DNA of 46,726 nt from Cytophagaceae bacterium (GCA_027487695.1 JAIYDB010000083.1:1-46726); one strand, 5' to 3'. Shown: positions 34,952-43,027, counted from the stretch's first letter. Numbers and translations are program-made. The notes: generated from the letters alone by a model not told the origin.

Positions 34952-35707
34952 GTGATATTCCCATCTGCCGATACCGCCACCCGTAAACGTGGGTATCTTT
35001 ATATTTTTTTGGCTGCCATATTTTTGACCAATGCCTTGTTGGCAGAAGTGATTGGCGTAAAGATATTTAGCCTAGAAGCCTTATTGGGTACCGCACCTGC
35101 AAAGCTAAATTTATTAGGCTTTTCCTTAGATTTTAACTTGACGGCAGGGGTAGTGCTTTGGCCATTTGTATTTGTAACCAGCGATGTAATTAACGAGTAT
35201 TTCGGGAAACAAGGGGTGCAGCGCATTAGCTTTTTGGCGGCAGGGTTTATATGTTATGCCTTTTTAGCGATATGGATCACCACAGGTTTACCTCCTGCGG
35301 CCTTTTGGTTAGATGTGAATAAGGGAGTAGATGGAAGCGGAACATTTAATATTGATACTGCCTTTAACGCCATTTTCCGACAAGGACTAGGGATAATTAT
35401 AGGTAGCATTACTGCCTTTTTAGTAGGTCAGTTATTAGATGCTTACGTGTTTCACGCTATAAAAAAGCTTACAGGTAGCAGTAAAGTATGGCTTCGAGCT
35501 ACAGCAAGTACGCTGGTAAGTCAGGGTATTGATAGCTTTGTGGTATTGGTGGTTGCCTTTTATTTGTTCGGTAACTGGAGCTTTGAGCAAGTAATAGCAG
35601 TAGGTATTATTAACTATATCTATAAATCGGTTATGGCAGTGGTAATGATACCATTGTTGTATGTGGCTCATTACTTCATAGATAAGTATTTGGGGATAGC
35701 GGAATAG
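34952..35707 (+). CDS. yhhQ: Queuosine precursor transporter, YhhQ family
   Basis: The 251-residue inner-membrane protein has about six helices and the YhhQ/DUF165 marks: N-A-L-L-A-E-V-I-G-V-K-I-F near residue 28, F-V-T-S-D-V-I-N-E-Y-F-G-K near residue 75 and R-A-T-A-S-T-L-V-S-Q-G-I-D-S near residue 183. E. coli YhhQ imports queuosine precursors (preQ0/preQ1). The start is GTG at 34952; I see no in-frame ATG before the first helix. It stands alone between divergent murB and a convergent terminator. Confidence 0.9.
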   Translation: MIFPSADTATRKRGYLYIFLAAIFLTNALLAEVIGVKIFSLEALLGTAPAKLNLLGFSLDFNLTAGVVLWPFVFVTSDVINEYFGKQGVQRISFLAAGFICYAFLAIWITTGLPPAAFWLDVNKGVDGSGTFNIDTAFNAIFRQGLGIIIGSITAFLVGQLLDAYVFHAIKKLTGSSKVWLRATASTLVSQGIDSFVVLVVAFYLFGNWSFEQVIAVGIINYIYKSVMAVVMIPLLYVAHYFIDKYLGIAE

Positions 35708-35718
35708 CTCGAATTTCA

Positions 35719-35749
35719 AAAAAAAATACCCCACCAAATTGGCGGGGTA
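35719..35749 (-). terminator. Terminator of the mgtE run
   Basis: TACCCCACCA (35727-35736) and TGGCGGGGTA (35740-35749) pair around AAT. On the minus strand a run of more than eight T follows. It lies between two convergent genes. Confidence 0.85.
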
Positions 35750-35773
35750 AGTGCATATTCAAAGTTTAGGTGA

Positions 35774-36130
35774 CTAGTTAATCTGGGTTTTCTTGCCACT
35801 TGCGTTGTAGGTTACCCCACTGCTGGCAAGACTTAATAAGAAGGCAAATAGAACACCTGAAAGTAGGTTATCTATTTGAAGACCCGTAACGAAATAGGCT
35901 GTCAGATAAACCATTGCTACGTTAATCACGAATAGCGATAGCCCTAAAGTAAGGATGGTTACTGGTAATGTAAGTGCTTCAAGGATAGGCTTAACTAAGG
36001 TATTTAGTACAGCCAAAATAACAGCGGCTATCAAAGCGGTTATAAATCCATCTACGTGGATGCCTGGTAATATATTGGCTAGGAGAAAGATCCAAAGACC
36101 AGTAAGGAGGAAACGGAATACGATGTTCAT
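35774..36130 (-). CDS. Four-helix membrane protein, phage-holin-IV-like, copy 2
   Basis: The 118-residue protein has four hydrophobic segments and the motif series of the Phage_holin_4_2 family (YvlD-like): L-P-G-I-H-V-D-G-F, V-L-N-T-L-V-K-P-I-L, L-T-L-P-V-T-I-L-T-L-G-L and V-Y-L-T-A-Y-F. Despite the name, most members are chromosomal envelope proteins of unknown function and not lysis holins. It is closely related to the gene 78 nt upstream, so the two arose by tandem duplication. It ends the mgtE run, followed by a terminator. Confidence 0.87.
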   Translation of the reverse strand: MNIVFRFLLTGLWIFLLANILPGIHVDGFITALIAAVILAVLNTLVKPILEALTLPVTILTLGLSLFVINVAMVYLTAYFVTGLQIDNLLSGVLFAFLLSLASSGVTYNASGKKTQIN

Positions 36131-36208
36131 AGGGTTTTGTGTTTAATGTAAGTTAAACATAAAACCTATAGTTATAAGTAAATAATTAAAAATCAGAAAC
36201 TTAACTTC

Positions 36209-36571
36209 TTATTTCTTGTCTTCTTTTTCTTTGCTTTCCTTTGTTATAGCCCCAATGACTGACGTTCCTACACTTAGTAAAACGGAAAAAAACAAGGCTG
36301 ATATAAAGCTATCAATATGAAAGCCATCTAGGAAATAAGCCGTGAGGTAAATCATCCCTACATTAAGAAAGAATAGCCATAACCCTAAAGTGAATATGGT
36401 AAGGGGAAGGGTAAGGACTTGTAATACTGGTTTTACCACAGTATTTAATACAGATAAAATAAAGGCAGCACCTAAAGCCGTCCAAAAATTTGAAACGTGA
36501 ATACCTGTTAGAACATTGGATAGTACTAATATCCAAAGTGCGGTGAGGAAAAAGCGAAGTAGTAATTTCAT
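36209..36571 (-). CDS. Four-helix membrane protein, phage-holin-IV-like, copy 1
   Basis: The 120-residue protein aligns along its whole length with the next gene: L-T-G-I-H-V-S-N-F, V-L-N-T-V-V-K-P-V-L, L-T-L-P-L-T-I-F-T-L-G-L, I-Y-L-T-A-Y-F. Unlike that copy, it ends in a highly charged tail (T-K-E-S-K-E-K-E-D-K-K) that should lie in the cytoplasm. It starts 20 nt after the ORF6N gene. The function is unknown. Confidence 0.87.
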   Translation of the reverse strand: MKLLLRFFLTALWILVLSNVLTGIHVSNFWTALGAAFILSVLNTVVKPVLQVLTLPLTIFTLGLWLFFLNVGMIYLTAYFLDGFHIDSFISALFFSVLLSVGTSVIGAITKESKEKEDKK

Positions 36572-36591
36572 TGGTAAGAGTAGGTTGTTTA

Positions 36592-37113
36592 TTAAGGTGT
36601 ATCGTTTTTGATTTCAAAGCCAATAGGGGCTCTGGCTGTTTCTTTCGATTTGATTAATTGTTGCAAAGCGTCGAATACAACTTTAAACTGACGGTCGTAT
36701 TTTTCTTCCATTTCTTTAAGATCCAAAATCAAATCGCCTTCCTTATCTAATATTTGCTTCATTTTTAAAAAATCCCTAATCAGGGTAATGTGTATGCTTT
36801 TAGCCTTATCTGTGTTTAATAAAGCACTCACCATTGCCACACCTTCTTCTGTAAAAGCATAAGGATGGTGCTTTACAACTAGCTGTTCATTAGTCAAAGC
36901 TAATTGTGAATTAAGGTTTTGGTATTCTTCATTGGTGAGCATAAACAAAAAGTCTTCAGGAAAACGTTCAGTGTTATTTGCTAATGCTTGTAACAATACT
37001 TCTGTTTCAACACCATAAAGCAGTGCTACCTGATAGTCTAGCATTACTTTGTTTTCTCTTATGATAAAAATATGAGGTAAAATAGTTCCTGTTTTTAGGA
37101 CAAACTCTTCCAT
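36592..37113 (-). CDS. ORF6N-domain protein
   Basis: The 173-residue protein has an N-terminal ORF6N domain (about residues 12-100) with the family pattern I-I-R-E-N-K-V-M-L-D-Y-Q-V-A-L-L-Y-G-V-E-T, R-F-P-E-D-F-L-F-M-L-T and Y-A-F-T-E-E-G-V-A-M-V-S. A charged coiled-coil-like segment follows (about 120-160). ORF6N, like KilA-N, is a DNA-binding domain first seen in phage antirepressors and is common as a single chromosomal gene in Bacteroidota. It lies 25 nt after mgtE and 20 nt before the holin-like pair, so it is probably co-transcribed with them. Its target is unknown. Confidence 0.88.
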   Translation of the reverse strand: MEEFVLKTGTILPHIFIIRENKVMLDYQVALLYGVETEVLLQALANNTERFPEDFLFMLTNEEYQNLNSQLALTNEQLVVKHHPYAFTEEGVAMVSALLNTDKAKSIHITLIRDFLKMKQILDKEGDLILDLKEMEEKYDRQFKVVFDALQQLIKSKETARAPIGFEIKNDTP

Positions 37114-37138
37114 TGATATTTATATGTTTTAGTTATAT

Positions 37139-38491
37139 CTATAATCCGAAAAGGCTATGTGCAACGCCAAAGTAAACTCCTAAACCTATAAGGTCGTTAG
37201 CGGTAGTGATGAAGGGGCCACTGGCCAAGGCTGGATTTATACCTAACTTATCTAATATAATAGGGGTTATAGTACCCATTAAACTTGCAAGAATTACAAC
37301 AGAGAATAGCGCTAAGGCTACCACAGTAGCTAGTTTTGGTTCTTCACCTGTAAGTAATACAAACCCGAAAACGATGGTGCACATAATGCTTGCATTTAAC
37401 AATGCAATAAGTAAAACTTTTATAATACGAAGTAAGTAACTGCTTTCTAAACCGGTACTTGCAGCTAATGACTGTATCATAATGGTTGAACTTTGAATCC
37501 CGACATTTCCGCCTGTTGCAGTAATCAATGGAATAAAGAATGCCATGGCAGGTATCAGCTTTAAATCACCTTCAAAGAAGCCCATGAATTGTGCACCTGT
37601 AAGGCCGCCAATCATACCAATGAGTAGCCACGGCAACCGGGCACGAGTACTACGCCAAACGTTATCGTCTTCCTCAACGTTTTGGGTAATACCACTCATG
37701 ATTTGTTGTTCTTCAACGGCTTGCTCGGTAATTACATCTACCACATCATCTACAGTAATAACGCCTAGTAGTTTGCCAGCCATATTTACAACAGGAATAG
37801 CTTCCAGGTCGTACTTACGAATCAGATCAACTACCTCCCAGTCTTCTCGGTAGCTTTCGATGGAGATAATATCGCTTTCGTAAATATCTGATATTAGGGT
37901 ATTGGCTCTTGCTAGAAGTATCTTCTTGACCGATACAATTCCTAGCAAACGGTCATTATCATCCACCACATAAACAGAGAAAATCTTATCTACGTTTTCG
38001 GCTTGGTTTCTGATTTCTTCAATGGTTTGAATAACCGACCAATTGATATTGGCCTTGATTAATTCTTTCGCCATTAAACCACCGGCACAGTCTTCATCAT
38101 AATGCAGAAGCTCAATTATGTTATTGGCAGTTTCTACATCGTTTATGAGTGCAATTACTTCCTCCCTAAATTTTACAGGCTGCTCATCCAATAAATCTGC
38201 CGCATCATCGGAATTCATAAAAGGGAGCAGTGAGGCTACCTCATCGGAGTCAAAGACTTTAATAAATCGCTTCCTTGTATCATCATCTAGATTACTGATG
38301 ATATCGGCTGTGATTTCTTTAGGCAATAAATCTGTTACGAACTTACTTTCAGGAGTATCTAGTTCGTGCAGAACTGCTGTAATATCGGCAGGGTGCTGCT
38401 CTTCCATTGTGTTCACAATGAAGGCAGTATCGTTTTCCTCGATAGCAGTTTGCAGGCGCTCTATGTACTCTTTACTGAGTTCGAATTGCAT
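37139..38491 (-). CDS. mgtE: Magnesium transporter MgtE
   Basis: MgtE is a magnesium-gated Mg2+ channel of the inner membrane. The 450-residue product has the N-terminal helical domain (about 25-130, H-P-A-D-I-T-A-V-L, L-L-P-F-M-N-S-D-D-A-A-D-L-L). Two CBS domains follow (about 135-260) that sense intracellular Mg2+. Five membrane helices come from residue 285, with the pore segment near P-L-I-T-A-T-G-G-N-V-G-I-Q-S-S-T. All parts are present at normal length. It is first in a minus-strand run with the ORF6N and four-helix genes. A perfect -7 element ends only 4 nt before its ATG, so there is no room for a magnesium riboswitch in that transcript. Confidence 0.96.
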   Translation of the reverse strand: MQFELSKEYIERLQTAIEENDTAFIVNTMEEQHPADITAVLHELDTPESKFVTDLLPKEITADIISNLDDDTRKRFIKVFDSDEVASLLPFMNSDDAADLLDEQPVKFREEVIALINDVETANNIIELLHYDEDCAGGLMAKELIKANINWSVIQTIEEIRNQAENVDKIFSVYVVDDNDRLLGIVSVKKILLARANTLISDIYESDIISIESYREDWEVVDLIRKYDLEAIPVVNMAGKLLGVITVDDVVDVITEQAVEEQQIMSGITQNVEEDDNVWRSTRARLPWLLIGMIGGLTGAQFMGFFEGDLKLIPAMAFFIPLITATGGNVGIQSSTIMIQSLAASTGLESSYLLRIIKVLLIALLNASIMCTIVFGFVLLTGEEPKLATVVALALFSVVILASLMGTITPIILDKLGINPALASGPFITTANDLIGLGVYFGVAHSLFGL

Positions 38492-38495
38492 AGCG

Positions 38496-38503
38496 CAAAA
38501 GTA
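38496..38503 (-). promoter_or_regulatory. Candidate -7 element of mgtE
   Basis: On the minus strand TACTTTTG is a perfect TAnnTTTG match, 4 nt before the start codon, implying a leaderless mRNA if used. A TTTG lies 13 nt upstream, closer than usual. Confidence 0.42.
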
Positions 38504-38559
38504 GGTTATATAGGGTCAAATTCGGTTTTTTTATGTTGAAAATTGAATTAAAAATAAAT

Positions 38560-38575
38560 CAATGTTTAAACATTG
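38560..38575. promoter_or_regulatory. Candidate MarR-type operator upstream of the second yceI gene
   Basis: CAATGTTTAAACATTG is a perfect 16-bp palindrome that overlaps the -33 element. Its half-site AATGTT/AACATT and the segment TTTAAACATT also occur in the promoter of the exported yceI gene (17749-17776). Confidence 0.62.
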
Positions 38576-38601
38576 AAATTGAGAAAAAACAATTACCTTT
38601 G
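38573..38601 (+). promoter_or_regulatory. Promoter of the second yceI gene
   Basis: TTG (38573-38575), 18 nt, TACCTTTG (38594-38601). The -7 element is a perfect consensus match, and the leader is about 35 nt. Confidence 0.6.
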
Positions 38602-38642
38602 CATGAACAACACAGTAATCACATTTAAAGCATATAAACACA

Positions 38643-39176
38643 ATGTCAACTACAAAATGGGGCTTAGACCCAACTCACAGCGAAATCACTTTCAAAATCA
38701 GACACCTAATGGTATCTAACGTTTCTGGAAACTTTGGAAACTTTACTGTAAGTGCAGAAACTGAAGATGAAGATTTTAGCACTGCTAAAATTAGCTTTGG
38801 TGCCCACGTTAACTCTATTAACACTGGCAACGAGCAACGCGATGGTCACTTACAAAGTGCAGATTTCTTTGATGCAGCAGCTTTCCCAGCTATTTCATTT
38901 GAAAGCACCAGCATTGAAAAGGACGGTGATAATGCTTACAAACTACATGGGCATTTAACAGTAAAGGATGTTACCAAGCCAGTAACTTTTAATGCTGAAC
39001 TAGGCGGTATTGCGAACGATCCATATGGCAACCGCAAGGCAGGTTTTTCAATTGAAGGAAAAATTAACCGTAAAGATTTTGGTCTTACTTGGAATGCAAC
39101 CACAGAAGCTGGTGGCTTACTAGTAGGCGAAGACGTGAAACTAGCTGCTGAAATTCAAGTAGTAAAGCAGGCTTAA
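38643..39176 (+). CDS. YceI family protein, cytoplasmic
   Basis: The 177-residue protein is a full YceI barrel (W-G-L-D-P-T-H-S-E-I-T-F, R-D-G-H-L-Q-S-A-D-F-F, D-V-T-K-P-V-T-F-N-A) but has no signal peptide, unlike the paralogue at 17881. The two share the R-D-x-H-L-x-S-x-D-F-F block and the K-I-N-R-x-x-(Y/F)-G-(I/L)-x-W-N block near the C terminus. Cytoplasmic YceI proteins are often induced by acid, solvent or oxidative stress. The promoter carries a perfect palindrome matching a MarR-type site. Confidence 0.93.
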   Translation: MSTTKWGLDPTHSEITFKIRHLMVSNVSGNFGNFTVSAETEDEDFSTAKISFGAHVNSINTGNEQRDGHLQSADFFDAAAFPAISFESTSIEKDGDNAYKLHGHLTVKDVTKPVTFNAELGGIANDPYGNRKAGFSIEGKINRKDFGLTWNATTEAGGLLVGEDVKLAAEIQVVKQA

Positions 39177-39193
39177 TTTTAGTCTGAATATAT

Positions 39194-39230
39194 AACTCAA
39201 AAACCACCGCTTAGCGGTGGTTTTTGAGTT
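39194..39230. terminator. Bidirectional terminator between yceI and the SnoaL-like gene
   Basis: A perfect 17-bp stem (39194-39210 with 39214-39230) with a TTA loop contains A5 and T5 runs, so it serves both converging genes. Confidence 0.88.
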
Positions 39231-39260
39231 TAAAGCTTTTAAAATATTACCACAATACTT

Positions 39261-39629
39261 TTATCCTCTTGAATAGAAAAACTGCTCAGAAACTACTTTG
39301 CCGTCAACAACATTGTAAACGCCAATTTCAGTAATCATTGCTCTGCCCATATCTCCCTTAAAGGTTATATCTGAGTGCATAGCAACGGTAAACCAATTAC
39401 CTGATACTAGCGGACCATCAACGCTTCCTCCGTTAAAAGTTTCAACCATCATATTCCATTGGGCACCCTTTTCTTTAATAGCTGCCAATCCTTTTACAGT
39501 GGTTAGCCCTTGTGCGCCTTCTGGTTCAATACTTATTGCATCTGGATGATACAATTCGTCTTGAGCAATATCGTACTTGCCTTGACTTACTAATTCTACT
39601 AGACGGTTGGCTACTTCAAGTGTGGTCAT
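39261..39629 (-). CDS. SnoaL-like / NTF2-fold protein
   Basis: The 122-residue protein fits the NTF2/SnoaL-like fold. It has an N-terminal helix pair (V-A-N-R-L-V-E-L-V-S-Q-G-K-Y-D), Y-H-P-D-A-I-S-I-E-P, K-G-L-A-A-I-K-E-K and a C-terminal beta strand ending V-V-S-E-Q-F-F-Y. Members range from enzymes to binding proteins, and no catalytic pair is conclusive here. It converges on the second yceI gene across a shared terminator. Its upstream region (39659-39695) has a perfect -7 element and a partial AATGTT/AACAT repeat, which may link it to the same regulator. Confidence 0.8.
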   Translation of the reverse strand: MTTLEVANRLVELVSQGKYDIAQDELYHPDAISIEPEGAQGLTTVKGLAAIKEKGAQWNMMVETFNGGSVDGPLVSGNWFTVAMHSDITFKGDMGRAMITEIGVYNVVDGKVVSEQFFYSRG

Positions 39630-39658
39630 AAGTTGGGATTATTTGATGGTTAAAATGG

Positions 39659-39666
39659 CAAAGATA
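39659..39666 (-). promoter_or_regulatory. Candidate -7 element of the SnoaL-like gene
   Basis: TATCTTTG on the minus strand is a perfect TAnnTTTG match 29 nt before the start codon; there is no clear -33 element. Confidence 0.42.
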
Positions 39667-39758
39667 AGTGCCTTAACATAGTTACTTTGTTTAATGTTGC
39701 CTAATCAAATCCTATTATTTTATTAAAATTTAATTTTTGGATTAAACAAAGCTACCGA

Positions 39759-39968
39759 TTACTTATACAGCCAACCTTTAAAGCGGTTTTGTAGGAAGGG
39801 AATGATTACTCCTAATAAGGGTACCAATATTCCGGTAAGAATAAGTGTCTTTAATAATTGGTGCAATTCACCAATAAGTGGCCAAAGAAAAAAGAATAGA
39901 ATGTTAATGAGCGGGTAAATGGTGAGCCAGTTCAGCAGCAACATTTTCCAAATTACTGGTTTATTCAA
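39759..39968 (-). CDS. Small two-helix membrane protein
   Basis: The 69-residue product (TTG start at 39968, or 61 residues from ATG 39944) has two hydrophobic helices joined by a short loop and a basic end (Q-N-R-F-K-G-W-L-Y-K). The pattern L-L-N-W-L-T-I-Y-P-L-I, then L-K-T-L-I-L-T-G-I-L-V-P-L, resembles the membrane tail found on some antibiotic-biosynthesis-monooxygenase-like proteins, here free-standing. The start is uncertain because the TTG lies within ACTTTGAAT, which could also be promoter sequence. The role is unknown. Confidence 0.6.
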   Translation of the reverse strand: MNKPVIWKMLLLNWLTIYPLINILFFFLWPLIGELHQLLKTLILTGILVPLLGVIIPFLQNRFKGWLYK

Positions 39969-40003
39969 AGTGTTTAAATTGGGTTTTGATTATTAATAAC
40001 ATT

Positions 40004-40038
40004 AAAAAAGCCTGAAAGAAAATTTTCTTTCAGGCTTT
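40004..40038 (-). terminator. Terminator of pnp
   Basis: AAAGCCTGAAAGAAAA (40007-40022) and its exact complement (40023-40038) form a perfect stem. On the minus strand a T run follows. It lies 17 nt after the pnp stop. Confidence 0.88.
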
Positions 40039-40055
40039 GGTATTTCATTGAACAA

Positions 40056-42449
40056 TTAGATTAGTTCGATATCGTCGTTACTCCAACGTGGTGAACCTGT
40101 TGTAAAGTTATCGCCACCATCTTCTTTCTTAGGAGCATCAGGATTGCCACGCTCACGGTAACCGCCGCCAGCAGGTTTATCGCCACGGTCGCGATTAAAA
40201 CCACCACCGCCGCTTCTGCGATCATCTGAACGGCCACCACCTCTGCGGTCGTCGCCACCTCTACCTCCACGGTCGTCGCGTCGTTCGAAGGTACGTTCTT
40301 CACGCTCAGGACGTTCTACATAGCCTTCAGGCTTAGGTAGTAATGCCTTTCTGCTCAAACGATACTTACCTGTTTTAGGGTCGATACCAATTAATTGAAC
40401 TTGTACTTCTTCATCTATTTCAAAAACACCATCCATAGTTGGTAGGCGCTCCCACTTCACTTCGCTAATATGGAGTAAACCATCTTTGCCTGGCATAAAT
40501 TCAATAAAGGCACCAAAGCTTTGGATACTCTTTACTTTACCAACATAAGTACCCATTACTTCTGGTTCGGTAACAATGCCACGAACACGACCTACGGCCA
40601 TATCCATTGCCTTCTTATCTACTGCAAAAATAGATACCATGCCACCTTCTTTGGTTTCTTCAATAGTAACAGTAGCACCGCTTTCACGCTGAATTTCCTG
40701 TACAATTTTACCGCCGGGTCCTATCACTGCACCAATCATTTCTCTAGGGATCATGATTACAGTAACACGAGGTGCATGTGGTTTTAATTCTTCTCTTGGT
40801 GTTTCGATGGCTTTCATCATCTCACCTAAGATATGTGTTCTACCTTCCTTAGCTTGGTGAAGTGCTTCTTTCATTACTTCGAAAGGAAGACCATTCACTT
40901 TAAGGTCCATTTGGCAAGCGGTAATACCTTTGGCAGTACCAGTTACTTTAAAGTCCATATCGCCAAGGTGATCTTCATCGCCTAAGATATCGCTCAAAAT
41001 TGCATAACGGCCACTTTCATCGGTAATTAAACCCATAGCAATACCAGATACTGGTCCGCTAATGTTTACACCAGCATCCATAAGGGCAAGCGTTCCTGCA
41101 CATACGGTAGCCATTGACGATGAACCATTAGACTCTAATATATCCGATACTATACGTACAGTGTATGGGAACTTTTCTTCAGGAGGTAGTACCTTCTTCA
41201 AGGCACGGAATGCTAGGTTACCGTGACCTACTTCTCTACGACCAGGACCACGGTTAGGCTTCACTTCGCCTGTACTAAAGCCAGGGAAGTTATAGTGAAG
41301 CATAAACTTATTGTAGCCTAAGAACATAGCACTATCAACCATTTGCTCATCTAACTTAGTACCTAAGGTAACTGTAGTTAATGATTGGGTTTCGCCACGA
41401 GTGAACAAAGCAGAACCGTGAGCTCTTGGTAAATAATCTACCTCGCTCCAAATAGGACGAATTTGATTTGTTTTTCTACCATCTAAACGTTGTTTAGTTT
41501 CAAGCACTGCATTACGCATTGCTTCTTTTTCAACATCGTGATAGTATTTCTTAATTAAACCAGTTTTTTCAGAAGTTAAGTCTTCAGCAGCATATGTAGC
41601 TAAATGAGCTTCTAACACGGCTTTAAATGCAACCTTACGAGCATTCTTATCTGGGTTTCCAGTTTTAGCAATAGCAATAACATCGTCATAAGTAGCAGCT
41701 TTAACAGCAGCCTTCAAATCCCAATCGTTTACTTCGTGGTTGTACTCACGTTTTACAGTAGTACCAACTTCAGCAGTAAAATCAATAAGTGCTTGGCACT
41801 GTAATTTAATTTCTTCGTGTGCGAAAACGATAGCTTCAAGCATTTCTTCTTCAGAAACCTCGCTCATTTCGCCTTCCACCATTACAATATCATTAATGTT
41901 AGCAGCAACAATTAAATCAAGCGTTGCCACGTTCATTTGTTCCTTAGTAGGATTGATATGAAGTTGGCCATTTACTTTAGCTACACGTACTTCAGATACT
42001 GGTCCGTTGAAAGGGATATCAGAAGCAGCAAGCGCAGCAGAAGCAGCAAAACAAGCCAATGCATCTGGCTGGCAATCAGCATCTGCACTAATTAGGTATA
42101 GCATTACCTGCGTTTCGGCGTGGTAATCGTCTGGGAAAAGTGGACGTAAAGCTCTATCAACCAAGCGGCTAATTAAGATTTCACGATCGCTCAAACGGCC
42201 TTCTCTTTTCAAGAAACCACCTGGGATACGACCAGCAGAAGCAAATTTCTCCTGATAATCAACACTTAGAGGAAGGAAATCTATGCCTTCACGGGCATCT
42301 TTGTTACTTACAATGGTTGCTAAAATCATAGTGTCGCCCATACGGAGCACTACAGAACCATCGCTTTGTTTGGCAAGTTTCCCAGTTTCAAGGGTAATTA
42401 CGCGACCATCGCGTAAGGGAACCTGCTTAGTAATTACATTAAAGGACAT
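40056..42449 (-). CDS. pnp: Polyribonucleotide nucleotidyltransferase (PNPase) with RGG-like tail
   Basis: PNPase degrades RNA 3' to 5' by phosphorolysis and can add tails. The 797-residue product has two RNase PH domains (about 1-225 and 330-545), the second with D-M-D-F-K-V-T-G-T, a helical linker, a KH domain (G-A-V-I-G-P-G-G-K near 575) and an S1 domain ([13 protein letters not shown] near 645). After residue 715 comes a low-complexity, Arg/Gly/Asp-rich tail of about 70 residues with repeated D-D-R-x-G-G-G. E. coli PNPase is about 711 residues and lacks such a tail; similar extensions occur in Bacteroidota PNPases. It is downstream of rpsO on the same strand (the usual rpsO-pnp order) but separated by 214 nt and a terminator. 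Confidence 0.97.
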   Translation of the reverse strand: MSFNVITKQVPLRDGRVITLETGKLAKQSDGSVVLRMGDTMILATIVSNKDAREGIDFLPLSVDYQEKFASAGRIPGGFLKREGRLSDREILISRLVDRALRPLFPDDYHAETQVMLYLISADADCQPDALACFAASAALAASDIPFNGPVSEVRVAKVNGQLHINPTKEQMNVATLDLIVAANINDIVMVEGEMSEVSEEEMLEAIVFAHEEIKLQCQALIDFTAEVGTTVKREYNHEVNDWDLKAAVKAATYDDVIAIAKTGNPDKNARKVAFKAVLEAHLATYAAEDLTSEKTGLIKKYYHDVEKEAMRNAVLETKQRLDGRKTNQIRPIWSEVDYLPRAHGSALFTRGETQSLTTVTLGTKLDEQMVDSAMFLGYNKFMLHYNFPGFSTGEVKPNRGPGRREVGHGNLAFRALKKVLPPEEKFPYTVRIVSDILESNGSSSMATVCAGTLALMDAGVNISGPVSGIAMGLITDESGRYAILSDILGDEDHLGDMDFKVTGTAKGITACQMDLKVNGLPFEVMKEALHQAKEGRTHILGEMMKAIETPREELKPHAPRVTVIMIPREMIGAVIGPGGKIVQEIQRESGATVTIEETKEGGMVSIFAVDKKAMDMAVGRVRGIVTEPEVMGTYVGKVKSIQSFGAFIEFMPGKDGLLHISEVKWERLPTMDGVFEIDEEVQVQLIGIDPKTGKYRLSRKALLPKPEGYVERPEREERTFERRDDRGGRGGDDRRGGGRSDDRRSGGGGFNRDRGDKPAGGGYRERGNPDAPKKEDGGDNFTTGSPRWSNDDIELI

Positions 42450-42603
42450 TAAAATTGGTGGTTAAAGAGCAGCGGGTTGCTTTAGGTTGCAATGCAGGGC
42501 AATTAGTAACTATAAAGTATTGAAATTGAGGCATTGCGAACTGCTCCAGATTTTTAGTTATTGTTTTCAGGGTAAATATAAGGTAAAAAAGTTGAGTACC
42601 TAC

Positions 42604-42638
42604 ATAAAAAAACACCTCGAAACAATATCGAGGTGTTT
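42604..42638 (-). terminator. Terminator of rpsO
   Basis: AAACACCTCGA (42610-42620) pairs with TCGAGGTGTTT (42628-42638); the minus strand then reads a T run. It separates rpsO from pnp. Confidence 0.87.
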
Positions 42639-42663
42639 GATATAAGCTATAAAGCTTCAGAAA

Positions 42664-42939
42664 TTACTTTCTTAAGCCTAATTCTGCAATAATTGAACGG
42701 TAGCGATTAATATCTTTACGATATAAATAATCTAAGAAAGCTCTACGCTTTCCTACCATTTTCATTAAAGAAAGGCGTGTAGCGTGGTCTTTCTTCTGCT
42801 TCTTCAAGTGTTCGGTCAGGTGGTTAATCCTGTGCGTGAAGAGAGCAATTTGAGATTCCGCAGAGCCAGTATCGGTTGCTGATTTTAAAGCACCATGCTT
42901 TTCAAACAACTCTTTTCTGATTTCGCTAGTCAAATACAT
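42664..42939 (-). CDS. rpsO: 30S ribosomal protein S15
   Basis: S15 nucleates the central domain of 16S rRNA. The 91-residue product has the canonical G-S-A-E-S-Q-I-A-L-F-T-H-R-I-N-H-L-T-E-H-L, K-D-H-A-T-R-L-S-L-M-K-M-V-G-K-R-R and Y-L-Y-R-K-D-I-N-R-Y-R segments. It has a full consensus promoter 29 nt upstream and its own terminator before pnp. Confidence 0.98.
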   Translation of the reverse strand: MYLTSEIRKELFEKHGALKSATDTGSAESQIALFTHRINHLTEHLKKQKKDHATRLSLMKMVGKRRAFLDYLYRKDINRYRSIIAELGLRK

Positions 42940-42967
42940 CAGTTTGCGTGATTTGTTTAAGGGATTG

Positions 42968-42998
42968 CAAAGGTAGGTATTTATTTCAGAGTACCAAA
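42968..42998 (-). promoter_or_regulatory. Promoter of rpsO
   Basis: On the minus strand TTTG (42998-42995), 19 nt, TACCTTTG (42975-42968): the same sequence and spacing as the rplM promoter. Confidence 0.82.
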
Positions 42999-43027
42999 CT
43001 TATTTGAATTAGGAAAACCTAATCAAA

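Noticed and set aside
35774-37113. Prophage remnant suggested by holin-like and ORF6N names
   Set aside because: There is no integrase, terminase, capsid or tail gene and no attachment repeat. The holin-IV-like family is mostly chromosomal in Bacteroidota, and ORF6N genes are common outside phage there.
40061-40303. 80-codon overlapping frame under the PNPase tail
   Set aside because: The low-complexity tail DNA leaves alternative frames open by chance, and the translated product is simply Val/Ala-rich low complexity.
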